Counted from the stretch's first letter, positions 46,805 to 56,577 are shown. The stretch is 64,000 bases of DNA from Insolitispirillum peregrinum (GCF_900156605.1 NZ_FTOA01000003.1:620001-684000); one strand, 5' to 3'. Notes: generated from the sequence alone by a model not told the origin. Numbers and translations: made by a program.

Positions 46805-48846
46805 CTCAACGTCTCTCGCGGGCGGCCATAGTGATAGCCTTGGCCGAGATCGACGCCCATCTCCTGCAACAGGCGGTTGGTTTCTTCGTCTTCGACGAAC
46901 TCGGCGATGGTTTTCAGGCCGAATTGGCGCGCCATGCTGTGGATGTGCTCGACCATGATGCGGTCGCGGTGGTCGGTGGTCATGTGGCGGACAAAGCTGC
47001 CCTCGATCTTGACGTAATCGACGCTGAGGTACTTCAGGTACAGGAACGACGAAAAGCCCGAACCGAAATCATCCAGCGCAAACGCCAGTCCGGTGGCGCG
47101 CAGGTCGCCCATCAGCTCGATCAGCTTGTCAAAGTTCGGCAGAGCCTCGCGCTCGGTCAGTTCCAGCACCACCTGTGACGGCTGTAGACCGGCGTCACGG
47201 ATCACCTGCGGCAAGGCGCGCATCCATGCGGTGTCGCCGATGGTGCGGGCGGACAGGTTGAAGAACAGCTTGACCCCGGTCAGGCCGACGCGGGCGGCTT
47301 CGGCCAGCCCCTTGCGGAACACGGTTTCGTCGATTGCCCGGTCCAGGCCCAGCTCTTCGGCGGTTTCGATAAAGGCCGCGGCGGGCAGGATGGCGTCTTC
47401 ATCCCGGATGCGGGCGAGGACTTCGTAGGCATAGGGTTTGCCGCTGTCGGGCAGGCTGATCGGCTGAAAGAAGGGGATCACCCGGTCTTCGATCAGGGCG
47501 CGCTGCACCTGCTGGCCCCGGTTGAACACCTCCATCATCAGGCCTTCTTCCGAGGCATCGAGGGTGGCGACAAGGTTTTTGCCCAGACGTTTGGCCTTGT
47601 ACATCGCCACGTCCATGGCAATGGTCAGCTTTTCCACATCTTCGCCATTGTCGGGGAACGAGACCATCCCGAAGCTGGCCTGTACCCGTGTCTTGCCGAC
47701 CGGCAGGCGAACGACCGTCTCGCTGATCGCCCGCCGCAGGGCTTCGGCGGTGCTTTCCCCCTGTGGTTGCGGGGTGTCGGGCAGCAGGATGGCGAATTCA
47801 TCCCCGCCCAGACGGGCCAGCACATCGGTGCGCCGCAGGCGGTGGCGCAGGACCGAAGCCAGTTCCTTCAGTGCCAGATCACCGACCGGATGCCCATAGG
47901 TGTCGTTGATGTGCTTGAAGTTGTCGACATCAATCATGATCAGCGAAAAGGCGTGGCCATGGCGCCGGCTGCGATCGACTTCCAGTTTCAGGAAATCTTC
48001 GAATTTCCGCCGGTTATAGGTTCCGGTCAGCGGGTCATGGTCGGAATAGGTGCGCAGACGGTCCTGATAGTCCTGAATGGTACTCAGCAGGCAGTTGAAA
48101 TGGTCCGAGAGCTTCTGGATTTCCGACAGATGGCTGGGCTTTTGATCCAGACGGCGGGTCAGGTCGGTGTGCTGGATGATCTCGTCAATCAGTCCGACAA
48201 AACGGCGGATCGGAAAGGCGACAAAGAACCGTAACTTGAAATAGACCGCACAGCAGATGATGGTCAGGATGATGGCAAAATAGGCGATCACCGAGCGGAT
48301 CACAAAGGCGAGCGAGACTTTCAGGTTCTGGATCGGAAAGGTGATGTCCACCACCCCGTTGACCGCCCCGATCTCTGCCTGATGGCAGGCCTGACATTCT
48401 TCCCTGACCAGCAGGGGATACAGATAGCGCAGGCTGTCCTGGCTTTGTTGCAGGACTTCCTTGCCCTGACCAAGCGCCTGACGCAGCAGGTCGTCCTGAT
48501 CCCGAATTGCCCGTTCGCCGTTGATTTCTCCGAACTGGGCCACCACCGGATCTCCCCGGAACACCCGGATTTTGGCGTTGGGCAGTGTTTCGTTCAGACG
48601 CTGGATGATGTCGTGGATTTCCTGCTTGTCCCAGCCTTTCCGCATGGCGGAATACAGCGACTGGAACACCAGTTCCGAGGTTTGGCGGGCGTCTTTCTGC
48701 GCCAGTTCCGATATCGCCCGCTGTTCGACAAAGGTCGATAGCAGCAATACGGTCAGCGCCGAGAACAGGACAATGATTCCCGACAGGCCAAGCGTGAATT
48801 GCCCAATGGTAAACGAGCGCAGCGAGCGCCTGAAAATCCCGATCAT
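46801..48846 (-). CDS. GGDEF/EAL c-di-GMP protein with periplasmic CxxCH motif
   Basis: 681 residues from the ATG at 48846 (AAGGACGGGGG upstream; the frame is open to 49032). TM1 is about 12-40 and a periplasmic domain about 41-177 contains CQACH at 151-155, a c-type heme motif. TM2 is about 178-205, then HAMP-like linker. The GGDEF domain has an intact GGDEF at 347-351 and an RRTD inhibitory site at 338-341. The EAL domain has EVL in place of EAL (about 475), with DDFGSGFSS intact. Both synthesis and breakdown of c-di-GMP are possible; a redox or gas ligand on heme is inference. Confidence 0.92.
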   Translation of the reverse strand: MIGIFRRSLRSFTIGQFTLGLSGIIVLFSALTVLLLSTFVEQRAISELAQKDARQTSELVFQSLYSAMRKGWDKQEIHDIIQRLNETLPNAKIRVFRGDPVVAQFGEINGERAIRDQDDLLRQALGQGKEVLQQSQDSLRYLYPLLVREECQACHQAEIGAVNGVVDITFPIQNLKVSLAFVIRSVIAYFAIILTIICCAVYFKLRFFVAFPIRRFVGLIDEIIQHTDLTRRLDQKPSHLSEIQKLSDHFNCLLSTIQDYQDRLRTYSDHDPLTGTYNRRKFEDFLKLEVDRSRRHGHAFSLIMIDVDNFKHINDTYGHPVGDLALKELASVLRHRLRRTDVLARLGGDEFAILLPDTPQPQGESTAEALRRAISETVVRLPVGKTRVQASFGMVSFPDNGEDVEKLTIAMDVAMYKAKRLGKNLVATLDASEEGLMMEVFNRGQQVQRALIEDRVIPFFQPISLPDSGKPYAYEVLARIRDEDAILPAAAFIETAEELGLDRAIDETVFRKGLAEAARVGLTGVKLFFNLSARTIGDTAWMRALPQVIRDAGLQPSQVVLELTEREALPNFDKLIELMGDLRATGLAFALDDFGSGFSSFLYLKYLSVDYVKIEGSFVRHMTTDHRDRIMVEHIHSMARQFGLKTIAEFVEDEETNRLLQEMGVDLGQGYHYGRPRETLS

Positions 48847-49215
48847 CCCCCGTCCTTCACCCAAATCTTCCGATACCGTCCCCTGATGATCCCGCATGAC
48901 AGGGAATGGTTTGCTCCACAGTGGATACATCCTTTTGGATAGTCCAAAAGGCGTAAACCGATTAAACTTTCCGATGGTAAAAGGGTGCTGGCAGTCCCGT
49001 CCGCTCGTTTCGTACCGCCGACAGGCCCACAACCGGCCTCATCAGGTACAACCTCGATCGCAAAAGATCAAGACCTGCCGGTGTCCTGCACCCTTATCTC
49101 TGCAGTGGTCGTTAGAGGTACGCCCTATCCGGTTTCCCTGATTTCAGGCGGTCAGTATTATGACTTTAGGCATATCATATGCAAGATGTTCGTAGCCTCC
49201 TCCCGATATGAGGGT
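48847..49215. other. Upstream region of the GGDEF/EAL gene
   Basis: About 370 bp with no supported gene. The frame upstream of the chosen start is open but lacks family similarity. The region must hold the promoter; no boxes were recognised with confidence. It ends at the terminator of the neighbouring lyase gene. Confidence 0.4.
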
Positions 49216-49250
49216 AAAAAAAACGGAGTGACCGTTGCCAGTCACTCCGT
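49216..49250 (-). terminator. Rho-independent terminator after the CitE-like lyase
   Basis: Perfect 10-bp stem ACGGAGTGAC/GTCACTCCGT (49223-49232 and 49241-49250) with an 8-nt loop. Read leftwards it is followed by eight Ts. Confidence 0.93.
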
Positions 49251-49278
49251 TTGTCCGTGCAAGGATCAGAATGCCTCG

Positions 49279-50328
49279 TTACAGGCCATAAGCCTCGGCC
49301 AGCGCCGCATCCCGCGCCGCCACCCGGCGGGCGAGGTCAACGATCACCTTGGCCTGTTTCCAGGTGGCGTCATCCTGCATCTTGCCGTCGATCATCACAG
49401 CGCCGGTGCCGTCGGGCATGGCGTCCAGAATGCGCTTGGCAAACAGGACTTCGGCGACGTCGGGGCTGAACACCTTTTTGGCAATGTCGATCTGCTTGGG
49501 GTGCAGCGACCACGCCCCGACACAGCCCAGCAGGAAGGCATTGCGGAACTGGGCTTCGCAGGCGGCATCATCCGAGAAATCGCCAAACGGGCCGTAGAAG
49601 GCTTTCAGGCCATGGGCCTGACAGGCGTCCACCATCTTGGCGACGGTGTAATGCCACAGGTCCTGCTGGAACAGGGTGCGGGCACCGCCGTCGGCGCGGC
49701 TGTCTTCCAGCACGCCATAGGACGGGTGACCGCCGCCGACGCGGGTGGTCTTCATCCCGCGCGAGGCGGCGAGGTCCGCCGGGCCGAGGCTCATGCCGTG
49801 CATGCGCGGGCTGGCGGCGGCGATGGCTTCGACGTTGGCAACGCCCAGCGCGGTTTCCAGAATGGCGTGAATCTGGATCGGCTTTTTGATCCCGTGACGG
49901 GCTTCCAGCTGGGCCAGCAGCTGGTCAAGGTAATGGATGTCCCACGGGCCTTCGACCTTGGGCAGCATCACCACGTCCAGCTTGTCGCCGACTTCACCGA
50001 CGATTTCGGTCATGTCGTCGAGGAACCACGGCGAGTTCAGGCAGTTCACCCGGGTCCACAGGCCGGTCGAGCCAAAGTCGTTGGCCTTGGCGGCGGCAAT
50101 GAAACCCTTGCGGGCGGCTTCCTTGGCATCGGCGGGGATGGCGTCTTCCAGATTGCCCAGCAGAACGTCCACCTGCGGGATCATTTCCGGCAGCTTGGCG
50201 CGGATCTTTTCGAGGTGGGGCGGGAAGAAGTGGACCATGCGTTCCAGCGCCACCGGCACTTCGCGGTTCGGGAGCGGAGCGCCGATAGCCAGCGGCTCAA
50301 AGAACTTTTTGGACGGCTTGGTGGTCAT
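49279..50328 (-). CDS. CitE/HpcH-family CoA-ester lyase (probable malyl-CoA lyase)
   Basis: 349 residues from the ATG at 50328. TIM-barrel lyase with [20 protein letters not shown] near the N-terminus, [12 protein letters not shown], the metal-binding Glu and Asp in [16 protein letters not shown] and [13 protein letters not shown], and a C-terminal lid including [15 protein letters not shown]. Alphaproteobacterial relatives split malyl-CoA or methylmalyl-CoA to glyoxylate in acetate and C1 metabolism. Citrate lyase is unlikely because citD and citF are absent. The precise substrate needs testing. Confidence 0.88.
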   Translation of the reverse strand: MTTKPSKKFFEPLAIGAPLPNREVPVALERMVHFFPPHLEKIRAKLPEMIPQVDVLLGNLEDAIPADAKEAARKGFIAAAKANDFGSTGLWTRVNCLNSPWFLDDMTEIVGEVGDKLDVVMLPKVEGPWDIHYLDQLLAQLEARHGIKKPIQIHAILETALGVANVEAIAAASPRMHGMSLGPADLAASRGMKTTRVGGGHPSYGVLEDSRADGGARTLFQQDLWHYTVAKMVDACQAHGLKAFYGPFGDFSDDAACEAQFRNAFLLGCVGAWSLHPKQIDIAKKVFSPDVAEVLFAKRILDAMPDGTGAVMIDGKMQDDATWKQAKVIVDLARRVAARDAALAEAYGL

Positions 50329-50463
50329 GGTGCGGGTAACTCCGTTGCCGCTATCACTGGACATGCAGACAGATTATGTCTTTGTGTCCCGTGATCACGA
50401 AAGAATATTGTTCATATCCGTTGTTTGCAGCAGCGAAGGGAAATTGTCAATGGGAAGCTGATA

Positions 50464-50504
50464 TCCCGCCCCTGATCCCCTTGTGTAAGGAGGCAGGGGC
50501 GGGA
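50464..50504 (-). terminator. GC-rich hairpin after the PhoH-like gene
   Basis: Perfect 11-bp arms TCCCGCCCCTG (50464-50474) and CAGGGGCGGGA (50494-50504), 12 bp after the stop codon of the PhoH-like gene. There is no U-run; it may aid termination or protect the 3' end. Confidence 0.5.
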
Positions 50505-50515
50505 ATGCGGGGGGA

Positions 50516-51274
50516 TCAGACGACGGTCAGCATGGCGGCCACCAGCGGGTGGCGCACGATATCGGCGTCCTGCAGGCGAATCACCGCGATATCATCGAGT
50601 TGTTCCAGCCGGGTTGCCACATCGGCCAGCCCGGACACCCCCGGCAGCAGGTCGCTCTGGTCGGGGTCGCCGGTCAGCACCATGGTGGAATGCCAGCCCA
50701 GTCGGGTCAGCAGCATTTTCAACTGTCCATAGGTGCAGTTCTGCGCCTCGTCGATCACCACAAAGGCATTGTTGAGGGTGCGCCCGCGCATATAGGCCAC
50801 CGGAGCAATCTCGATGCTGCCATCGGCCAGCAGGGCGCGCAGGCGGCGGTTGCCCAGCCGGTCGCTGAGCGCGTCATACAGCGGTCGCAGGTAGGGGGCG
50901 AGCTTGTCTTCCAGCGCGCCGGGCAGGAAGCCGAGGCTTTCCCCGGCTTCGATTGCCGGGCGGGAGAGGACGATCCGCCCGATCGAGCCGCTTTCCAGTG
51001 CTTCGACCGCCTTGGCGATGGCGATATAGGTTTTGCCGGTCCCGGCCGGTCCCAGCGCCAGCACGACGTTGGTGGTGTCGATGGCGCTGATCAGGGCCGC
51101 CTGATTGGGGCTGTGCGGGCGAATGGTGCGGGTATAGGACTGCTCGCGCCGTTCGGGCTGCTGGTCAGGCTGTTGCCCGTGCAGGGGGTCCCATGCCGGG
51201 CCGTCGGGGATCACCGCACGCAGGCGGGGGCCGTTGCTGGCGGCAGTGGACGGACGAAAAGATCGTTTGGCCAT
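50516..51274 (-). CDS. PhoH-family P-loop ATPase
   Basis: 252 residues from the ATG at 51274, which has GAGGAGA 7 nt upstream. A polar N-terminal tail of about 60 residues is followed by the PhoH domain: Walker A VVLALGPAGTGKTYIAIAKA, IVLSRPAIEAGESLGFLPGA, Walker B NNAFVVIDEAQNCTYGQLKM and sensor MVLTGDPDQSDLLPG. Relatives are ATP-binding proteins linked to RNA metabolism and phosphate stress. It lacks the KH or PIN domains of other subtypes and is not beside ybeY, so it is probably a second, short PhoH paralogue. Confidence 0.9.
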   Translation of the reverse strand: MAKRSFRPSTAASNGPRLRAVIPDGPAWDPLHGQQPDQQPERREQSYTRTIRPHSPNQAALISAIDTTNVVLALGPAGTGKTYIAIAKAVEALESGSIGRIVLSRPAIEAGESLGFLPGALEDKLAPYLRPLYDALSDRLGNRRLRALLADGSIEIAPVAYMRGRTLNNAFVVIDEAQNCTYGQLKMLLTRLGWHSTMVLTGDPDQSDLLPGVSGLADVATRLEQLDDIAVIRLQDADIVRHPLVAAMLTVV

Positions 51275-51671
51275 GACACGTCTCCTCAGGCTATACCGGG
51301 ACCGCAGCAGAATGGTCCCGACACGGGGAAGGGGGCAAAACGCAAAACGCCTCCCCATGGGGAAGGCGCTTGGACAGGCTGGGCAAAAATGCTGGAACGA
51401 AGCCATCGCGGACCGGCGATGAGGGGGAGGCCCCCCGCTGTGCTCAGGGGATGCCAGGACTGTGCTCGCAGACAAGGCAAACCGTGAAACCCGCTCATGG
51501 CTCGACGTCCTGTGCTGGGGGCTGCCCCACGGAATGCCGTCTGGTCATCCATCAGGGTAACCACGCAAAACACCATGCTTTCCCTCAATATAGAGGGCGC
51601 GGGGGCGTTTGTCGCTCCCCTGTTGGTGACATTTTTGCGCAGGATTGCAGGTGGTCTTGATGCCCGCAGGC
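51275..51671. other. Intergenic region without a recognised gene
   Basis: 397 bp between the PhoH-like start and the stop of the glycosyltransferase gene, both leftward. Frames here are open on both strands but show no family motif and no good ribosome-binding sites. It should hold the PhoH promoter. A short GC-rich stretch at 51410-51450 may form weak hairpins. Confidence 0.4.
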
Positions 51672-52892
51672 TCAGGCCGTTCGCTGGGGCAGGAAATCGG
51701 CCAGGGCGCCGATCACCTGCGCGGCGGTGATCGCACTGACACACGGGGCCGGTTCGTCTGCCGTCAGGGTGTAAATGCAGCGCCCGGCGCAGTCGTAACA
51801 GTCCATCGGATGGGTGACCGGGATCGGGGCGATGCGGCCGGGCAGCAGGCGGCTGCGACCATAGGGCAGGGTGCGACCCCAGAACGTGCCGCTGGTCAGG
51901 CACAGGCTGGGGGTGGCGACCATCGCCGCCAGATGGATCAGCGGGCCTTCGTTGCCGATCACCAGATCGGCGCGGGCGACCAGTGCCGGCAGGTCGGCCA
52001 GCGAAATCTTGCCGCACAGGTCGGCGGTAATGGCCGAGGTGCTGAGGGCCATGATCATCGCCGCATGGGGGGCGTCGTCCTGACCGCCGCACACCAGCAC
52101 CGGCAGGGCGTAATGCTTGTGAATGGCATCGACCACGGTGGCAAAGCTGCTTGCCGGCCACCGTTGCAGCGGACTGGCGGCACCGGGGGCCAGAATGACA
52201 TAGCGATCCGGCAGGCCCATGTCTGCCGATGGTTGCAGCATCTCCGACGGAAAGGGCGACGGCCCCGCCGGATCAAGGGTCACACCCAGTTGCGCCAGCA
52301 GGCGTTCCTGGCTTTCCGTTTCCGGCAGCGGGTCTTTCGGCGGATTGGGCAGCAGGGTGGTATAGACCCGCCGTCCCAGCCGGTGGCCGGTGCGGGTGGT
52401 TTTGCGCCCATCGCCAACCCAGCCGATGCGCTTTTTTGCCGCGCTGAACCGTACCATGCTGTCACCGCCCAACAAGGTGCGGGAATAGCTGGTTTCCAGA
52501 GCCAGATCGGCGCGGATGTCGGCCAGTTTCCCGGCAAAGGCCCAGCGATAGCGCCAGGAGTGCCGCCATGCGATACCGTCAACCGGGATGATTTCGGCTT
52601 CGTCACCGATGTCTTGCAGCAACGGTTCGACCCCGGCCGGAACCACCAGCAGGACACGATAGCCCTTTTGCCGCAAGGACGGGATCAGGCGTTGACCGGC
52701 AGGTAGCCACAGCAGGACGTCGGACAGGTCGCCCAGACGGACGATCAGTGCCACCGGCGAGCGCAACGGGCGGCGATGCAGGCGGCGATGCAGGGACAGC
52801 CACAGGGCGAGCAGGGAGTCCAGCAGGAACAGCACGGAGGCATCAAGCCGCATCAGCCAGAGCCGGAGTTGCAACAACAGGTAGGCCTGCAT
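51672..52892 (-). CDS. Family-9 glycosyltransferase (heptosyltransferase-like)
   Basis: 406 residues from the ATG at 52892 (GGGGAGG 9 nt upstream). GT-B fold: the N-terminal domain has ALIVRLGDLSDVLLWLPAGQ, like the RxxGDxxxxxP region of WaaC/WaaF-type enzymes. The C-terminal domain has VILAPGAASPLQRWPASSFA and DLVIGNEGPLIHLAAMVATP, the donor-site signature. A Cys cluster MDCYDCAGRCIYT lies near the C-terminus. Probably transfers a sugar onto LPS core or another surface glycan. No signal peptide; a hydrophobic N-terminal stretch may bind the membrane. Confidence 0.88.
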   Translation of the reverse strand: MQAYLLLQLRLWLMRLDASVLFLLDSLLALWLSLHRRLHRRPLRSPVALIVRLGDLSDVLLWLPAGQRLIPSLRQKGYRVLLVVPAGVEPLLQDIGDEAEIIPVDGIAWRHSWRYRWAFAGKLADIRADLALETSYSRTLLGGDSMVRFSAAKKRIGWVGDGRKTTRTGHRLGRRVYTTLLPNPPKDPLPETESQERLLAQLGVTLDPAGPSPFPSEMLQPSADMGLPDRYVILAPGAASPLQRWPASSFATVVDAIHKHYALPVLVCGGQDDAPHAAMIMALSTSAITADLCGKISLADLPALVARADLVIGNEGPLIHLAAMVATPSLCLTSGTFWGRTLPYGRSRLLPGRIAPIPVTHPMDCYDCAGRCIYTLTADEPAPCVSAITAAQVIGALADFLPQRTA

Positions 52893-53160
52893 CCTACACG
52901 CCTCCCCACGCCGGTTGCGGACAACAGACGGGACTGGTGAAGCGGCGGATGTCAGCACCCGTGGGCATGGCACTCCATGGTTCTTGTCAGGATGTTTGCG
53001 GGATGATGTCGGGGCCTACCCTAACGAAGCAAGCCTGCCCATGCTACTGAAAACACCGGCCATAGGTCATCAAGATCACCCTGAAAAAAGTGTAACGGCC
53101 ACCGGATGGCCAAATATGCTATGGTACAGGAAATTAGAGGCCTTTTGTGAGACGCCTGAC

Positions 53161-53778
53161 ATGAAACATGTGCTGACCACTGCCGGTACCACCGGCGGGA
53201 TCATTGCCGGGATTATCGCCGGTCTGTCCGCCATCGCCGTGGCGGGCTGTACGGACTCTTCGGTTCTGTACCGGCCTGTCGCTTTTGGACAGCAGCCGGT
53301 GATCGCGGCATGGAATTCCGGCTTTTCCGGCAAAACGGCCCTGATCGAGGTCCACAACGCTCCGGCTGATGCGGCGGCTCAGCTCGCCGCACGGGCCAGC
53401 GTGCCGGTCGGGGCGGCGCCGGTGGCCGGATTTACCAGTGTTCCGGCCCAGGCCAGCGATCCGCGCTATCGGGTGGTGCTGGTGTTTGGCACCAGCGATG
53501 CCTTTGACGGCGCGGCGGCGTGCGAGCTGGCGGGGGCCGGGGATGGCACTGTGCCTGCCAGCAAGCAGGATCCGGCCAGTCACGAGGTGCAGGCCGCGCT
53601 GTGCTTTAATGCCGAGCGATTGTCCGAAATCCGCCTGCGTCCGGGGGCTGCTCCGTTGGGAAGCGGGGATGAACTGGCCGACCGGCGGCTGTTGGGGCAA
53701 ATCATGGATCACCTGTATACCCCGCAGGTCGGAGGCCGTCTGCGTGGCGATGGATGCACCCTGAGCGGCGGGTGCTGA
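53161..53778 (+). CDS. Putative lipoprotein of unknown function
   Basis: 205 residues from the ATG at 53161. The hydrophobic leader ends in the lipobox IAVAGC, then TDSSVLYRPVAFG. The mature part has conserved-looking YRVVLVFGTSDAFDGAAACE and ends in a Cys-containing tail (GDGCTLSGGC). The ribosome-binding site is weak. It lies just upstream of the MBOAT gene and may belong with it. Family not recognised. Confidence 0.72.
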   Translation: MKHVLTTAGTTGGIIAGIIAGLSAIAVAGCTDSSVLYRPVAFGQQPVIAAWNSGFSGKTALIEVHNAPADAAAQLAARASVPVGAAPVAGFTSVPAQASDPRYRVVLVFGTSDAFDGAAACELAGAGDGTVPASKQDPASHEVQAALCFNAERLSEIRLRPGAAPLGSGDELADRRLLGQIMDHLYTPQVGGRLRGDGCTLSGGC

Positions 53779-53882
53779 GGGGGTAAAAGCCCGGCACGGG
53801 CAGGCCGTTTGATTCTGGCCCCTTGACAGGTTCCGTTCTCCCCGGCAGGAAAGCCGACACAATCGCTGGGACGGGGAGCCTG

Positions 53883-55289
53883 ATGAGCTTTGACAGCCTG
53901 ATTTTTATGCTGTGCTTTGGGGGCTTTCTGGTCCTGTACCGCCTGCTGCCGATGCCGCGTGTGCTGGCGCTGGCGGCCAGTCTGGCCTTTTATGCCGTTG
54001 CCGGCTGGTTTGATCTGGGATTGGTGCTGGCGGTCAAGATCGCCAACTTCTGGCTGTCGCGCTTTGTGACTCCTGACAAGGTGGCGCCAGAGCGGGTCGG
54101 AAACCGCAAGCTGCGGCTGATCCTGATCATTGCCACCAACGTGGCGACGCTGGCGTTCTTTAAATATCGCTCGCTGCTGACCGGCGGCAGCCTGAGCCAG
54201 AACGTCTTTGGCATGGATATCGTCATCCCGCTGGGGATTTCGTTCTACATCTTCCAGATCATTGCCTATCAGGTGGATGTCTATCGGGGGACGGTGGCGC
54301 GGATCACCTCGTTGCCATCGTTCCTGCTGTTTTCCCTCTATTTCCCGCAATTGATCGCCGGGCCGATCGTGCGCGCCAGCCAGTTGGCACCGCAAATCCA
54401 CCGCCTGTCGTGGTGGGGGCGCAAGGCTCCCAAACCCCGCATTGCCATCAGTTTCGGGCTGGGCCTGATCACCCTCGGGCTGATCAAGAAAGTGCTGCTC
54501 GCCGATGCCATCGCCCCGTGGGTCGATGCCGGTTTCGCCGAAGGCGTCGCCGACAGCTTTACCGGCTGGGTGATCGCCTGGGCATTCAGCTTTCAGATTT
54601 ACTTCGATTTTTCCGGCTATTCCGACATGGCGGTCGGGATGGCGGCCCTGATGGGCATTCGCCTGCCGATCAACTTCCGCCAGCCGTTTCTCAGCCGCTC
54701 GCCGCAGGAATTCTGGCGGCGCTGGCATATCACCCTGTCATCGTGGATTCGGGATTATCTTTATATTCCCCTCGGTGGCAATCGTGGCGGAGCGCTGCGC
54801 AATGCGCTGGTGCTGATCGCGGTGATGGGGCTGGCCGGTCTGTGGCACGGGGCCAACTGGACCTTCATCCTGTGGGGCCTGTGCTGGGGGGGCGTGATCT
54901 TTTTGTGGCGACCGTTCCGCCACGTTTTGCAGAAAGTTCCCGGCCTTGACTGGGCGCTGGTGATGCTGGCGGTGGTGGTGCTGTTCGTCCTGTTCCGGGC
55001 GGCGGACATCCACAGTGCGGTGCAGTTCATTGCCACCCTGTTCGGCGGCGGTGGCGAGGGGACGATGCGGCTGGGGGACAGCCCGGGTGATCGTCTGTGG
55101 ATGCTGGCAGGCTGTGCGGCATTGATGGGGCTGCACTGGCTGGAACGCCGCCTGCTCAGTCTGCGCACCGTTCATCGCCTGATGCGGCGGGATCACCCGC
55201 TGGTCTGGGGGCTGTTGTTGGGGCTGTGTCTGTGGATGGTGCTGCTGCCAAAGATTTCCACCACGCCGTTCATCTATTTCCGTTTCTGA
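53883..55289 (+). CDS. MBOAT-family O-acyltransferase (AlgI/DltB-like)
   Basis: 468 residues from the ATG at 53883 (GGGGAG upstream), with about eleven membrane helices. Diagnostic strings are GISFYIFQIIAYQVDVYRG, FPQLIAGPIVRASQL, FSFQIYFDFSGYSDMAVGMA, FWRRWHITLSSWIRDYLYIP with LGGNR, and the catalytic His in GLWHGANWTFILWG. It passes an acyl (usually acetyl) group across the membrane to a periplasmic partner. The next gene encodes an SGNH protein, the typical partner. No alginate genes are present, so the acceptor glycan is unknown. Confidence 0.93.
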   Translation: MSFDSLIFMLCFGGFLVLYRLLPMPRVLALAASLAFYAVAGWFDLGLVLAVKIANFWLSRFVTPDKVAPERVGNRKLRLILIIATNVATLAFFKYRSLLTGGSLSQNVFGMDIVIPLGISFYIFQIIAYQVDVYRGTVARITSLPSFLLFSLYFPQLIAGPIVRASQLAPQIHRLSWWGRKAPKPRIAISFGLGLITLGLIKKVLLADAIAPWVDAGFAEGVADSFTGWVIAWAFSFQIYFDFSGYSDMAVGMAALMGIRLPINFRQPFLSRSPQEFWRRWHITLSSWIRDYLYIPLGGNRGGALRNALVLIAVMGLAGLWHGANWTFILWGLCWGGVIFLWRPFRHVLQKVPGLDWALVMLAVVVLFVLFRAADIHSAVQFIATLFGGGGEGTMRLGDSPGDRLWMLAGCAALMGLHWLERRLLSLRTVHRLMRRDHPLVWGLLLGLCLWMVLLPKISTTPFIYFRF

Positions 55290-55311
55290 TGCCGTCAGAC
55301 AGGGGCCGATC

Positions 55312-56577
55312 ATGAAGACTGTTCACAGCCGGTGCCGACTGACGTTCCTCGGGCGGGTGGTGCGGGGGGCAGGGGGCCTGCTGGCCGGTCTGGTGCTGGC
55401 CTGCCTGCTGTTTGAAGGGGTGCTGCGCCTGACCGAGCTGCCGCCCGCCTGGAAGGTGTTGCCGGTAGCGCAAGCGAATCTCTATGCTCCCGATCCGCTG
55501 GTCGGCTACCGCCTGCGGCCCGGTGCCCACGGTCTGTGGATCACCGAAAACCGCGCACCGGTCAGCATCAATGCCGAAGGCTTGCGCAATCCGCCCCTGA
55601 ACGGCCCGGCAGGCGTCGGGCGGCAGGTCTACGCGCTGGGGGATTCGATGGTCGAGGCCCTGCAGGTGACCGACGGCGAGACCTTTGTCCGCCTGAGCGA
55701 ACAGGCTTTGCAGCGGCGCGCACAGGCCGACCGGGTGCTGAATTTCGGACTGTCGGGGGCAACGCCGCCGGTGCAGTTGTGGCGCTTTTTGTCGCTGACC
55801 CGGCAGGCGGTCCTGTCGCCGCGTCCCGGTGACGTGGTAATTTTCAGCATTTCATACAGTGATTTTCTGGCGCCTGAAATGGCCGGAACCGGTGAATTTG
55901 TCGGCTATGACCGCAACGGCGACGGCCAGATCGGGCCGAACCGCCCGTTTCTCGCCAGTCGGGGCTATCAGATGCGCTCTGGCCCGTTGGGCGAGGCGAT
56001 TTATCAGGTGATGGATCACAGCCGTCTGGCGCTGGTGCTGAATCAGCGCAAGAACGTTGGCCTGCTGGCGGAACTGCCGAAAGCGGCCTCCAAACCGGCG
56101 GGCACTGCCACCCCGGACGCCTGTCAGGCCAACCCGCGGCAGGCGCTGGCAACGGCAGCCGGTCATATCCGGCAGGCTGCCACCCCCCTCAGCCTGCCGG
56201 AGCAGCGGTTGCAGGCGTGGCTGGATGATGTCCGCCAGCAGATGGTCAATCACGGGCTGAAGGTGGTGGTGGTGGTGCGCGGGCTGTCCGGTGGCTGTCT
56301 GAACCCTGATGAGGCAGCGCAGGAGGCATCCCTCTGGCGGTCGGCCAGCGCTGCGCTGCGTGACCTGTTTGCCACGCGTGATATTCAAATGGCCGACCTC
56401 GACCAGTGGCTGCTGTCGCGGGGGATCACCCGGGCGCAGGAATCCGCCCTGCACGGGTTCGGGGCGGCGCTGGGCTATGGTCACCTGAACCCCGATGGTC
56501 ATCGTGTTTGGGCTGATCTGTACGAAGAGCTGGTGGTCAATACCTCCCCGGCGGCCTGCGGCTCGTGTGGGGGATGA
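55312..56577 (+). CDS. SGNH-hydrolase-like partner of the MBOAT protein
   Basis: 421 residues. One N-terminal membrane anchor (about 13-36) is followed by a periplasmic domain. Block I is VYALGDSMVEALQVTDGETF (GDS), and the C-terminal catalytic pair is probably in HLNPDGHRVWA. The loop DRNGDGQIGPN resembles a calcium-binding DxNxDG loop. About 22 bp after the MBOAT gene, so co-expressed. By analogy with AlgI/AlgJ and PatA/PatB it should move the acyl group to a surface glycan. It stops directly against the convergent next gene. Confidence 0.82.
   Translation: MKTVHSRCRLTFLGRVVRGAGGLLAGLVLACLLFEGVLRLTELPPAWKVLPVAQANLYAPDPLVGYRLRPGAHGLWITENRAPVSINAEGLRNPPLNGPAGVGRQVYALGDSMVEALQVTDGETFVRLSEQALQRRAQADRVLNFGLSGATPPVQLWRFLSLTRQAVLSPRPGDVVIFSISYSDFLAPEMAGTGEFVGYDRNGDGQIGPNRPFLASRGYQMRSGPLGEAIYQVMDHSRLALVLNQRKNVGLLAELPKAASKPAGTATPDACQANPRQALATAAGHIRQAATPLSLPEQRLQAWLDDVRQQMVNHGLKVVVVVRGLSGGCLNPDEAAQEASLWRSASAALRDLFATRDIQMADLDQWLLSRGITRAQESALHGFGAALGYGHLNPDGHRVWADLYEELVVNTSPAACGSCGG

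Noticed and set aside
48847-49032. N-terminal extension of the GGDEF/EAL protein
   Set aside because: The extra 62 residues show no motif, and the ATG at 48846 is followed directly by the expected positively charged segment before TM1.
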